Assembly: GCA_013215025.1 (NCBI GenBank)
Contig: JABSRR010000037.1
Span: 1 to 9,021, forward strand
DNA length: 9,021 nt
Reading direction: 5' to 3'
Source: Pseudomonadales bacterium
GTDB lineage: Bacteria > Pseudomonadota > Gammaproteobacteria > Pseudomonadales > DT-91
Shown here: positions 1 to 6,771 of the stretch, one piece after another
Layout of the letters: each line of letters starts with the position of its first letter
Position numbering within the stretch: the stretch's first letter is position 1
Notes under the pieces: generated by a model
The model's database searches: none
What the model was told of the DNA's origin: nothing
What the model saw: the letters and a program-made list of their open reading frames with translations, nothing else
Program-made: the position numbers and the translations under genes

Positions 1-1
1 G

Positions 2-583
2 GCATCGCTGCGACCTTTATTACCTGAGGGTTCAGACGAACTAAGCCAATTAGATAAGGTGCGTGAAGAGTTTGCGCAGAAAATGCTGCATTCCTTAGAG
101 GCGATGTGGGCCAGCAAGCTAGGGCTTAAGCAATATGACGCTGAGCTGTGTCAGCGCTTGATACAGTTGTTATCTAACTCAGAAGTTGACTATACCGTGT
201 TTTTTCGCGAACTGTCGCAGCTGCCGCACAACGTTGAATCGCTATTACCTAGCTTTTATGTACCAAGTTCTGATCAATATCAACAAAAGTTGCAAAGCTG
301 GTTAAACGATTGGCGGCAAGCCGTAACGGCTGAGTTTGAGGCTGCTGAGGTTTCGGCGCAGATGCTAGCCACTAACCCCAAATATACCTGGCGTGAATGG
401 CTGGTAGTTCCAGCGTATCAGCAGGCGATGCAGGGTGATTATAGTTTGATTAAAGAGCTGCAGGTGGTATTAAGCCAGCCCTATGCTGAGCAATCAGAGG
501 TTATTGCAGATAAGTATTATCGGCTCCGACCCAAACAGTTTATGCACTGTGGTGGGGTATCGCATTATAGCTGTTCGTCCTAG
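2..583 (+). CDS. selO: SelO/YdiU family protein adenylyltransferase, C-terminal part
   Basis: This is the C-terminal 193 residues of a gene whose start lies left of the window; the frame is open from base 2 to the TAG at 581-583. SelO has a pseudokinase fold that binds ATP in flipped orientation and transfers AMP to Ser/Thr/Tyr of target proteins, with a role in redox stress responses. The kinase-like core is outside the window. What is visible is the helical C-terminal part, with the family pattern NPKYTWREWL followed by a GDYSLIKEL helix and a short QPYAEQ turn (compare 'NPALVLRNWL' and 'GDMTELHRL' in E. coli YdiU). It ends in C-S-S. The Cys three from the end matches E. coli Cys476 (which pairs with Cys272) and the selenocysteine of the eukaryotic protein ending U-S-S. 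An internal GTG at 59 is not the true start, because family similarity continues upstream of it. No clear terminator follows. Confidence 0.92.
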   Translation, partial: ASLRPLLPEGSDELSQLDKVREEFAQKMLHSLEAMWASKLGLKQYDAELCQRLIQLLSNSEVDYTVFFRELSQLPHNVESLLPSFYVPSSDQYQQKLQSWLNDWRQAVTAEFEAAEVSAQMLATNPKYTWREWLVVPAYQQAMQGDYSLIKELQVVLSQPYAEQSEVIADKYYRLRPKQFMHCGGVSHYSCSS

Positions 584-614
584 TATGCTGGCGCTTACGC
601 TTGGGCGGTGAAGC

Positions 615-788
615 TTAGTTTAAAATACGAGAGGCCAGCACTAAGCCGCCTATAATAGCTAGCACAATCATGCCTTTGCTAAGCACCACAGAGGCGCTGC
701 CGCCGATCGCGACCAGCCAGGCTGTGCAAAGTAATAGAAGAAGCGCTGCTGCGATCAGTATTGCCGATAGGCCAAGAAAATATTGCAT
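615..788 (-). CDS. Small two-segment hydrophobic membrane protein, unknown function
   Basis: A 57-residue ORF runs from ATG (786-788) to TAA (615-617). It begins MQYFLGLSAILIAAALLLLL and is almost wholly hydrophobic. One membrane segment covers about residues 3-28, a short Gly/Ser-rich turn with one Lys covers about 29-39, and a second segment covers about 40-53. It closes with SRILN. This hairpin-like layout, with a single positive residue in the turn and an Arg near the C-terminus, is typical of small inner-membrane proteins and unlikely in random sequence. A weak GGGTGA ribosome site lies about 5 bases before the ATG. It is convergent with selO, 31 bp away, and lies 288 bp downstream of the kef-type gene on the same strand. 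I do not recognise the family, so the function is unknown. Overlapping ORFs in other frames (670-894 + and 679-891 -) lack comparable protein character. Confidence 0.55.
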   Translation of the reverse strand: MQYFLGLSAILIAAALLLLLCTAWLVAIGGSASVVLSKGMIVLAIIGGLVLASRILN

Positions 789-1076
789 AAATCACCCACT
801 GTATACTTACTGTCTGTACTGTATGAGAGCCGCCGCCATACTGCAGTTTAGCAGTGCTAAAAAGGCTTATAGCCAACCGTTGTCGCAGCATTAGAGCCTA
901 AAATTAGGCAAAGGTTCCATGATGGCAAGTATGCAGCGGCGCTGCTTTCTTTTCTTTCTTCTTCCTTTAAACGACGCCCTTCGGCGCTGTGATAATAAGC
1001 GCTTGTGAATGCTCAGGTGCAATGATCAAGATTCAGGCTGAGGCGGAATATGCAGCCCTGCTATTCGGTTTGAAAT
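789..1076. other. Intergenic region without a gene, with several short palindromes
   Basis: I see no convincing ORF in these 288 bases between the small membrane protein gene and the end of the kef-type gene. What is visible: three ACTGT copies at 798-802, 809-813 and 818-822; a 7+1+7 perfect inverted repeat at 847-861; a short GGCT/AGCC stem at 864-874, followed on the minus strand by five T's, which could be a weak terminator for the kef transcript; a GCAGC-GGC-GCTGC hairpin at 933-945; a 24-base pure pyrimidine run on the plus strand at 945-968; and a small CGCC/GGCG stem near 975-985. This region probably contains the promoter of the small membrane protein gene, but no good -35/-10 pair stands out. 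Confidence 0.5.
847..861. repeat. 15-bp perfect palindrome, possible operator
   Basis: TTTAGCA and TGCTAAA flank a single central G, giving 7-bp perfect arms. The loop is too small for an RNA hairpin, so a dimeric regulator site is the more natural reading. It lies about 60 bp upstream of the ATG of the small membrane protein gene (minus strand). No regulator family can be assigned from the sequence, and chance occurrence is possible. Confidence 0.3.
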
Positions 1077-2921
1077 TTAGAGATCGGGTTTGTTGGCCTC
1101 AGATTGACCAAGCAGTTCATCTTTCCAGCGGGCATTAAATTCTTTTACTTTGGCCAAATACGCAGCGTTTTCGCTGGGGTGTATATCACTGCGATAAATG
1201 TCGGCGGTTTCTTTAATCAGCTTTTGGTCACGTGCGTGAAACTCATCGATCATTGCCTGTGCCTGCGTGCCGGAGAAGCCCAGCTCTTCAAATACGCTGC
1301 GCCCCATGCGCAATGATCCATCGTAGGTATCGCGAATAATATTGCGGCAACCTAAGGCCCATAAATCATAAACATGAAAACGATCAACCGCCCGCGCAAG
1401 CACAGTTACTTGTGGCTGGTGTTGGTAGATGTAGCGGGTGATGTCGGTGATGCTGTCTTTATCATCTATCGCAATCACCAGCAGCTTAGCGTGCTCTATG
1501 CCGGCAGCATGCAATAGCTCTGGGCTGCGACCATCGCCAAAATAGGCCTTAATGCCGAATCGAGTAATCATCTCTAAATGTGCGGCACTGTAATCAATCA
1601 CCGTGGTTTGCAAGCCAGCGGCGCGTACAATACGATTCACTATACCGCCGAAACGGCCATGACCGATGATGATAATAGGGTTTTGTTCGTCAATAGTATC
1701 TGCCGCTGGGGCCTGTTGACGCGCTTTGATTGCCTGCAGCTTTTCTAATGCAATAAAGCATAGCGGTGTTAGCAGCATCGAGAGCGTGATCACGAGCAGC
1801 AGCTGGGCGGCTAAGTCGGCGGGTAATACATAGTTAGCAACACAGAAAGAAAGCAGTACAAAGCCAAATTCGCCGGCCTGTGCCAGCCCAACGGCCATTA
1901 ACCAGCGATCAAAGCCCTGCAGTTTGAACACATATGCCAGCCCAAACAGCACGCTAGCTTTAATGATAATCAGGCCTAGTGTGAGGCTGATAATGCTCAG
2001 AAATTCGCTGTGCAGTAGCTGGAAATCGATGCTGGCGCCCACGGTAATAAAAAATAATCCCAGCAATAGTCCTTTAAATGGATTAATGTCGGCCTCTAGT
2101 TCATGTCGGTAGTTACTGTTAGCAAGTACTACCCCAGCTAAAAAAGTACCCAGTGCTGGAGATAGGCCAACCAAGCTCATAATCAAAGCGATGCCAATCA
2201 CAATCATCAGTGCGGCGGCGGTGAACATCTCACGCTGGCCGGCCAGTGCGATAAAACGAAATAGAAGCGGCGCTAAATATGAGCCAGCAAATAGCACAAA
2301 GGCAATGGCAAGTACGGTGGCTAAACCGACTTGCCAAGCCGCTAAGCCCTCAACCAAGCTAATGCCTGCATCTGAGCTATGTGCGGTACTGGCTTCGGCG
2401 GCAAGCTCGGGCAGCGCTAAAAGTGGGATAAGCGCCAAGATCGGAATGACCGCAATATCTTGAAACAGCAGCACAGAAAAACTGGATTGCCCGCCGTCGG
2501 TTCGCATTAAGCGTTTTTCGCTCAGCGTTTGTAAGACGATTGCGGTTGAGGATAGGCTGAGTAGCAGCCCAATGGCTAAGGCGGTAGTCCAGCTATAGCC
2601 AAGTAATATGGCAATAAGCATGATTGCTGCGCTGCTCAGTATCAGCTGCAAGCCGCCTAACCCCAGCAGTTTATGCCGCATATGCCAGAGCTTTTTTGGT
2701 TCAAGCTCAAGCCCAACTAAAAAAAGCATCATGACTACGCCGAACTCGGCAAAGTGTTGTAATGCAATCACGTCGACCTGCATGATATGCAGTATTGGGC
2801 TGATGATAATGCCGGCGATTAAGTAGCCTAATACTGAGCCAAGGCCATACTTGTTGGCCAGTGGAACCGCAATCACACTAGAGACTAATAATATCGAGGC
2901 TAACAGTAAAGATTCAGTCAT
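1077..2921 (-). CDS. Kef-type K+/H+ antiporter (CPA2 family) with C-terminal RCK domain
   Basis: This is a complete 614-residue inner-membrane antiporter, close to E. coli KefC (620 residues). It exchanges cytoplasmic K+ for H+. In KefB/KefC this lowers internal pH and is gated by glutathione and its adducts. Residues 1-392 form the hydrophobic CPA2 exchanger, with Kef hallmarks: GLGSVLGYLIAG (26-37), GLELEPKKLW (70-79), FQDIAVIP (153-160) containing the membrane QD pair, and HELEADINPFKGLLLG (273-288). The last matches the acidic regulatory loop HALESDIEPFKG of KefC. A linker (393-412) leads to a Rossmann RCK/TrkA-N domain starting at IIIIGHGRFGG (416-426), including IAIDD (483-487) and a GRSVFEELG region (540-548). 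The start ATG (2919-2921) has only a weak ribosome site, which suits translation as the second gene after glutamate dehydrogenase 40 bp upstream. No KefF/KefG-type ancillary gene is next to it. KefB versus KefC, and glutathione gating, cannot be settled from sequence alone. Confidence 0.93.
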   Translation of the reverse strand: MTESLLLASILLVSSVIAVPLANKYGLGSVLGYLIAGIIISPILHIMQVDVIALQHFAEFGVVMMLFLVGLELEPKKLWHMRHKLLGLGGLQLILSSAAIMLIAILLGYSWTTALAIGLLLSLSSTAIVLQTLSEKRLMRTDGGQSSFSVLLFQDIAVIPILALIPLLALPELAAEASTAHSSDAGISLVEGLAAWQVGLATVLAIAFVLFAGSYLAPLLFRFIALAGQREMFTAAALMIVIGIALIMSLVGLSPALGTFLAGVVLANSNYRHELEADINPFKGLLLGLFFITVGASIDFQLLHSEFLSIISLTLGLIIIKASVLFGLAYVFKLQGFDRWLMAVGLAQAGEFGFVLLSFCVANYVLPADLAAQLLLVITLSMLLTPLCFIALEKLQAIKARQQAPAADTIDEQNPIIIIGHGRFGGIVNRIVRAAGLQTTVIDYSAAHLEMITRFGIKAYFGDGRSPELLHAAGIEHAKLLVIAIDDKDSITDITRYIYQHQPQVTVLARAVDRFHVYDLWALGCRNIIRDTYDGSLRMGRSVFEELGFSGTQAQAMIDEFHARDQKLIKETADIYRSDIHPSENAAYLAKVKEFNARWKDELLGQSEANKPDL

Positions 2922-2961
2922 GTGTGGTTTTGGTCCAGACGTATTTTACATTGCTGTTTCG

Positions 2962-4215
2962 CTAATCAAGATTAATTTTTTCTTGCACGGTACGTCGTGA
3001 TAGGGCGGCCCGACCGACTCGCTGAATAGCTAACACAAAGGCTGCTGTGCGTAAGTCGATACTGAACTCTTTTGAGGTCGCTAACACATCTTGATAAGCA
3101 GTGCGCATATATTTCTCAAGTTCGCTGACTACTCGGTCACGCTCCCAACGATATTGCTGAATATTTTGTGCCCACTCAAAATAGCTAACAGTTACGCCGC
3201 CGGCATTGGCCAGAATGTCGGGTACAATTAATACTCCACGTTGATGCAGAATATCATCGGCTTCTGGCGTGGTTGGACCATTGGCCGCTTCAACTATAAT
3301 GCTCGCTTTAACGGCGTCTGCATTGTTAGCGGTAATGGCTTCTTCAAGTGCAGCCGGAATTAATACATCGCAATCACTAATAATGATATCGTCGCGCGAG
3401 AAGTCCTCGGCGTCGCTAAAATCTTTGATGCTGCCAGTTGACCTTGTCCAATCAATTAAGGCAGGTATATTCAAGCCGTTATCATTGCGAATAGCGGTAT
3501 ATTGATCAGCGACGGCAACAATTTTTGCGCCTTTTTTATGCATTAATAAGGCGGCGAAGCTGCCCACATTGCCAAAGCCCTGAATGGCAATGCGCTGATT
3601 CTCAAGTTTCTTGCCTTGGCTGATAAGCGCCTCTTCTAGAGCATACATAACCCCGCGTCCAGTAGCTTCTTCTCGGCCGTCTGAACCAAATAAATGCAGT
3701 GGTTTACCGGTAACAACACCTGGTGAAAAGCCATTATGTTTGGAGTATTCATCCATAATCCAGGCCATAACATCAGCGTTAGTATTGACGTCGGGCGCAG
3801 GAATGTCGATGGTTGGGCCAATCACTTCTTTGGTTTGTTCAACAAAGCGACGGGTTATGCGTTCAAGTTCATGCTTGCTAAGGGATTTCGGATCGCAATT
3901 AATGCCACCCTTGGCGCCACCAAACGGCACGTTCACAATAGCCGTTTTCCAAGTCATCAAATTGGCGAGTGCGGCCGCATGGTCTTCGTCCATATTGGGG
4001 TGAAATCGCAGCCCGCCTTTGCAGGGGCCGCGCGCGGTATTGTGCTGCACCCGAAAGCCTTGGTAATGCATGAGCTCACCGTTATCGGCTTCTTCAACCA
4101 ATTCGACTTTAATGATGCGATTGGGGGTAAGTAAGATACTGCGAATTTTATCTTTGAGGCGTAATACATCGGCAGCTTTATTAAAATAATGGTGGCTGGC
4201 TGAAAGCATTGACAT
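2962..4215 (-). CDS. Glutamate dehydrogenase (Glu/Leu/Phe/Val dehydrogenase family)
   Basis: A complete 417-residue cytoplasmic enzyme that interconverts glutamate with 2-oxoglutarate and ammonium using NAD(P). The length and the PFGGAKGGI motif place it with the roughly 420-residue hexameric type (as in Bacillus RocG/GudB and archaea), not the 447-residue E. coli GdhA. The substrate and catalytic residues are present: Lys66 in GPCKGGLRFHP, Lys90 in MTWKTA, Lys102 in GGAKGG and Asp142 in PAPDVNT. These correspond to Lys89, Lys113, Lys125 and Asp165 of the Clostridium symbiosum enzyme. The Rossmann domain has GFGNVG at 213-218, and EAANGPTTPEAD and PDILANAGG follow at 309-320 and 332-340. I cannot decide NAD versus NADP, and leucine or phenylalanine dehydrogenase is less likely given the glutamate-type lysines and length. 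The ATG at 4213-4215 follows AAAAGGGA by 6 bases, supporting this start over Met3. It is probably the first gene of a two-gene operon with the downstream Kef antiporter. Confidence 0.96.
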   Translation of the reverse strand: MSMLSASHHYFNKAADVLRLKDKIRSILLTPNRIIKVELVEEADNGELMHYQGFRVQHNTARGPCKGGLRFHPNMDEDHAAALANLMTWKTAIVNVPFGGAKGGINCDPKSLSKHELERITRRFVEQTKEVIGPTIDIPAPDVNTNADVMAWIMDEYSKHNGFSPGVVTGKPLHLFGSDGREEATGRGVMYALEEALISQGKKLENQRIAIQGFGNVGSFAALLMHKKGAKIVAVADQYTAIRNDNGLNIPALIDWTRSTGSIKDFSDAEDFSRDDIIISDCDVLIPAALEEAITANNADAVKASIIVEAANGPTTPEADDILHQRGVLIVPDILANAGGVTVSYFEWAQNIQQYRWERDRVVSELEKYMRTAYQDVLATSKEFSIDLRTAAFVLAIQRVGRAALSRRTVQEKINLD

Positions 4216-4474
4216 AAATCATCCCTTTTATCAATGTGCTGTGAATCCGGCAAAAGCTATGCTGAGCTCGGCACCGGCTATTCTATCTGCGTCGCTAAGA
4301 ATATTTGAGTTTATCAGCAGTTTTAAAAAAATCATTACATTTTAATGACTGAACGGGTTACACATTTACTATAAGTTTGATTAGAATCATCAACAGGAAG
4401 TTAACAGCGTTTTAAACGGCAGATAATTGCCTTTCGCTGACAGCAATAATAATAACACTTAATTAAAAGGAATT
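4216..4474. promoter_or_regulatory. Divergent promoter region between gdh and the TonB receptor gene
   Basis: These 259 AT-rich bases separate two start codons facing away from each other, so both promoters should lie here. For the plus strand the best -10 is TAGAAT (4382-4387), with GTTACA (4357-4362) as a poor -35 at a long 19-base spacing. TATAAG (4370-4375) is an alternative. For the minus strand no good pair is seen; TAGAAT read on the minus strand near 4280-4285 is a weak -10 candidate. Dyads present are TCATTA-5-TAATGA (4332-4348), TGATT-2-AATCA (4378-4389), CGTTT-1-AAACG (4408-4418) and GGCA-6-TGCC (4418-4431). The second overlaps the -10 candidate, so it could be an operator for the receptor gene. 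None closely matches the full Fur consensus. Confidence 0.4.
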
Positions 4475-6697
4475 ATGGCCATGATGGTACCCTTTTTACG
4501 TGATCGCCTGGCGGTTGCGGTTTCTACTGCGCTTGTTTCATCACTATCGAGTACTGTGGTACTGGCTCAAGACGATGAAGCCGGTTTTATCGAAGAAGTA
4601 GTCGTTACAGCGCAAAAACGTGAACAAAACTTACAAGACGTGCCCGTCGCGATTACCGCCATTGATGCTCAACAGCTTGACGATAGAAGCATTAAAGATA
4701 TTGCGGATGTCGGCACCAGCGCGCCGAACGTGCAAATTGCTCCGTCACCGGGCGGTTCAACCGGCGCGACTATTGCGATTCGTGGCGCAACGGCAGTCAA
4801 CCCGGCTGCTACTTGGGAGCCATCGGTTGGCCTGTATATGGACGGCGTATTTATTGCAAAAAATGTTGGCGGTATTTTTGACGTCGCAGAGTTAGAGCGC
4901 ATTGAAATTTTGCGCGGCCCGCAAGGTACCTTATTTGGTAAAAATACCACCGGTGGTGCGCTTAGTTTGTATACCCGTAAGCCTGCTGAAGAGATGGGTG
5001 GTAAAGTCAAAGTTGCTGCCGGTAATTATAACTATACGGAGTTTGGCCTGACCTTTGATACCGGTCGTATCAGCGACATGCTCAGTGTGATGATTTCATA
5101 CAGTAAACGCGATCGCGATGGCTTTTATGATAATGAAAACTCCGGCATTCCGGGTGCTGCGCCATTGCAAATTGATGAGTTCAAGAAGTTAGATTCAGAA
5201 GCTTTACGAATTTCTGCATTACTAGATATTAGCGACACGGTGGAGTTGCAATATACCTATGATATGGCAGAGCGCGATAACACGGTGGCATTTGGCCAAT
5301 TTGAGCCTGGGGTTTTAAAAGGTGGCAAGTTTGTTGCCGCCAAGGTGGACCGTGCTGATGAGGGTAGTCTAGACGGGGCTGGTGAAGATACCTCTGATAA
5401 TTCTGGCCATACCTTGAATATTGCCTGGGATATCAACGACGATTTATTGTTTAAGTCGATCACTGCCTATCGTGAACTGAGCTTTGCTGATCAAAACGAC
5501 TACGATGGCTCAGCCTTTTTAGGTTTTAATACCAAGCGGGATGTTGACCAGGATCAGAGCTCGCAAGAATTTCAGTTAGTCGGCGTTAGCGGCGACTGGA
5601 ACTATGTCTTAGGCGCATATTACTTTGACGAATCTGTCGATGTAGAAAATCCGTTTTTTATTAATATTGGTGCGCCTGCTGCAGCCGTGGTGAGAAATTT
5701 TTATGGCGCCGATAGCACCTCTTATGCCCTATTTGGTCAAGCTGACTGGGCAGTTAACGACAGTATTGGCTTAAGCTTTGGCTTACGTTGGACACAAGAA
5801 GAAAAAGAAGCTTTCGTCGACCACCCCGATGCTGGCGCAACTTTTTCCTTAGCACCATTCTCAAGTAAGGCCGATGAGAGCTGGGACAATGTGTCGCCAA
5901 CGGTTGTGCTGAATTACTATGTTAATGACGATATCACAACGTACGCTAAAGTGTCGCAAGGTTGGAAAGCTGGCGGCTTTAATGCAGAAGCGGCAACCAA
6001 AGAAATTGCCGAAACGCCTTATGATGAAGAGATACTCACTGCTTATGAGTTAGGTTTAAAGTCACAGCTGGCTGACGGTCGAGTACAGGCAAATATTGCG
6101 ATTTTCCAAAACGATGTGAAGGATGTACAGATCTCGTCTTTTGACCCAACGACGTTTTATTCAAAAGTTGAGAATGCCGGTAAATCAGTGGTACAGGGCT
6201 TAGAGTTAGAGACCATAGTAGCCATTACGGATAGCTTTACTGCATTTTTTAACTACAGCTATCTTGATGCCGACTATAAAGATTTTGTTGATCCAGTGTC
6301 GGGTGCGCAGCTCAAAGATACCGCGACCTTTGCCTATGCGCCCGAGAACAAAGCAGCATTAGGGCTTGAATATGTTGATAATGTAGGCTTTGCAGAATTA
6401 CGCGCCCGCTTTGATTATAGCTATACCGATGAGCAGTTCTTCTATCGGGATGAGCCAGGCGCTTTGGTGACGCAGTCTGAAGAGTATGCCATTTTAAACG
6501 GTCGCATCGCTCTGGCTGATATTGCCGTTGGCCAAAATAACAGCTTAGAAGTGGGGATATGGGGTAAGAATTTAACTGACGAAGAATATCGTTTAAATGG
6601 CATTCCGCAGATTAACCCAGACCCATTCTTTCGCTATTCAGTGAGCTATTATGGTGACCCCAGAACCTTTGGGGCTGATGTAAGCTATAGCTTTTAA
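4475..6697 (+). CDS. TonB-dependent outer-membrane receptor, substrate unknown
   Basis: A complete 740-residue outer-membrane receptor that takes up a ligand using energy from TonB-ExbB-ExbD. A signal peptide is visible (MAMMVPFLRDR, then a hydrophobic stretch to LA), with likely cleavage after Ala31. The TonB box is EEVVVTA (40-46). The plug domain follows from about 52 to 170, with VPVAITAID, a central IAIRG, and ERIEILRGPQGTLFGKNTTG (141-160), the usual end of the plug. The rest is a 22-strand-type barrel rich in aromatic and acidic residues, ending in SYSF with the C-terminal Phe needed for outer-membrane insertion. AAAAGGA lies 4 bases before ATG 4475; the ATGs at 4481 and 4484 are possible alternative starts that keep the signal peptide. 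The EEVVVTAQKREQ type is expanded in marine gammaproteobacteria and sphingomonads and is often linked to diverse carbon sources, including aromatics and steroids, rather than classic siderophores. No companion transporter gene adjoins it, so the ligand is unknown. Confidence 0.95.
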   Translation: MAMMVPFLRDRLAVAVSTALVSSLSSTVVLAQDDEAGFIEEVVVTAQKREQNLQDVPVAITAIDAQQLDDRSIKDIADVGTSAPNVQIAPSPGGSTGATIAIRGATAVNPAATWEPSVGLYMDGVFIAKNVGGIFDVAELERIEILRGPQGTLFGKNTTGGALSLYTRKPAEEMGGKVKVAAGNYNYTEFGLTFDTGRISDMLSVMISYSKRDRDGFYDNENSGIPGAAPLQIDEFKKLDSEALRISALLDISDTVELQYTYDMAERDNTVAFGQFEPGVLKGGKFVAAKVDRADEGSLDGAGEDTSDNSGHTLNIAWDINDDLLFKSITAYRELSFADQNDYDGSAFLGFNTKRDVDQDQSSQEFQLVGVSGDWNYVLGAYYFDESVDVENPFFINIGAPAAAVVRNFYGADSTSYALFGQADWAVNDSIGLSFGLRWTQEEKEAFVDHPDAGATFSLAPFSSKADESWDNVSPTVVLNYYVNDDITTYAKVSQGWKAGGFNAEAATKEIAETPYDEEILTAYELGLKSQLADGRVQANIAIFQNDVKDVQISSFDPTTFYSKVENAGKSVVQGLELETIVAITDSFTAFFNYSYLDADYKDFVDPVSGAQLKDTATFAYAPENKAALGLEYVDNVGFAELRARFDYSYTDEQFFYRDEPGALVTQSEEYAILNGRIALADIAVGQNNSLEVGIWGKNLTDEEYRLNGIPQINPDPFFRYSVSYYGDPRTFGADVSYSF

Positions 6698-6715
6698 GCC
6701 ATAGTTTAGCTAACA

Positions 6716-6771
6716 ATTAAGTAAAAGGCCTAAATCAGAAATGAAAATCTAGATAAGGCCTTTTACTTAAT
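6716..6771. terminator. Bidirectional hairpin terminator between convergent genes
   Basis: A 16-bp perfect inverted repeat (6716-6731 with 6756-6771) encloses a 24-base loop. The core is AAAAGGCCT / AGGCCTTTT, so each strand ends its GC-rich stem with a T run, as expected for a shared rho-independent terminator. It begins 18 bases after the stop of the TonB receptor gene. Its right arm overlaps the last two codons and stop of the convergent 5-alpha-reductase gene. Confidence 0.78.

Noticed and set aside
59..61. GTG as the start of the selO-related ORF
   Set aside because: The frame is open to base 2, and the upstream residues also fit the SelO family, so the gene begins outside the window.
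798..824. Possible LexA/SOS box
   Set aside because: Several CTGT half-sites are present, but no ACAG follows at 8-base spacing on the same strand.
679..891. 70-codon minus-strand ORF overlapping the small membrane protein in another frame
   Set aside because: It has mixed composition and no domain. The 57-residue frame over the same DNA has clear membrane-protein character.
670..894. 74-codon plus-strand ORF opposite the small membrane protein gene
   Set aside because: Its composition is not protein-like, it has no clear ribosome site, and it is antisense to a better candidate.
3611..4134. Two overlapping plus-strand ORFs of 130 and 132 codons
   Set aside because: Both are antisense to the conserved glutamate dehydrogenase catalytic region and show no recognisable protein features.
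3957..4253. 98-codon minus-strand ORF extending past the gdh start
   Set aside because: Most of it is a frame-shifted reading of the glutamate dehydrogenase gene, whose own frame carries conserved catalytic motifs.
4332..4348. Possible Fur box in the receptor promoter
   Set aside because: The dyad shares only part of the Fur consensus and its half-site spacing differs; it is kept only as an unassigned dyad.
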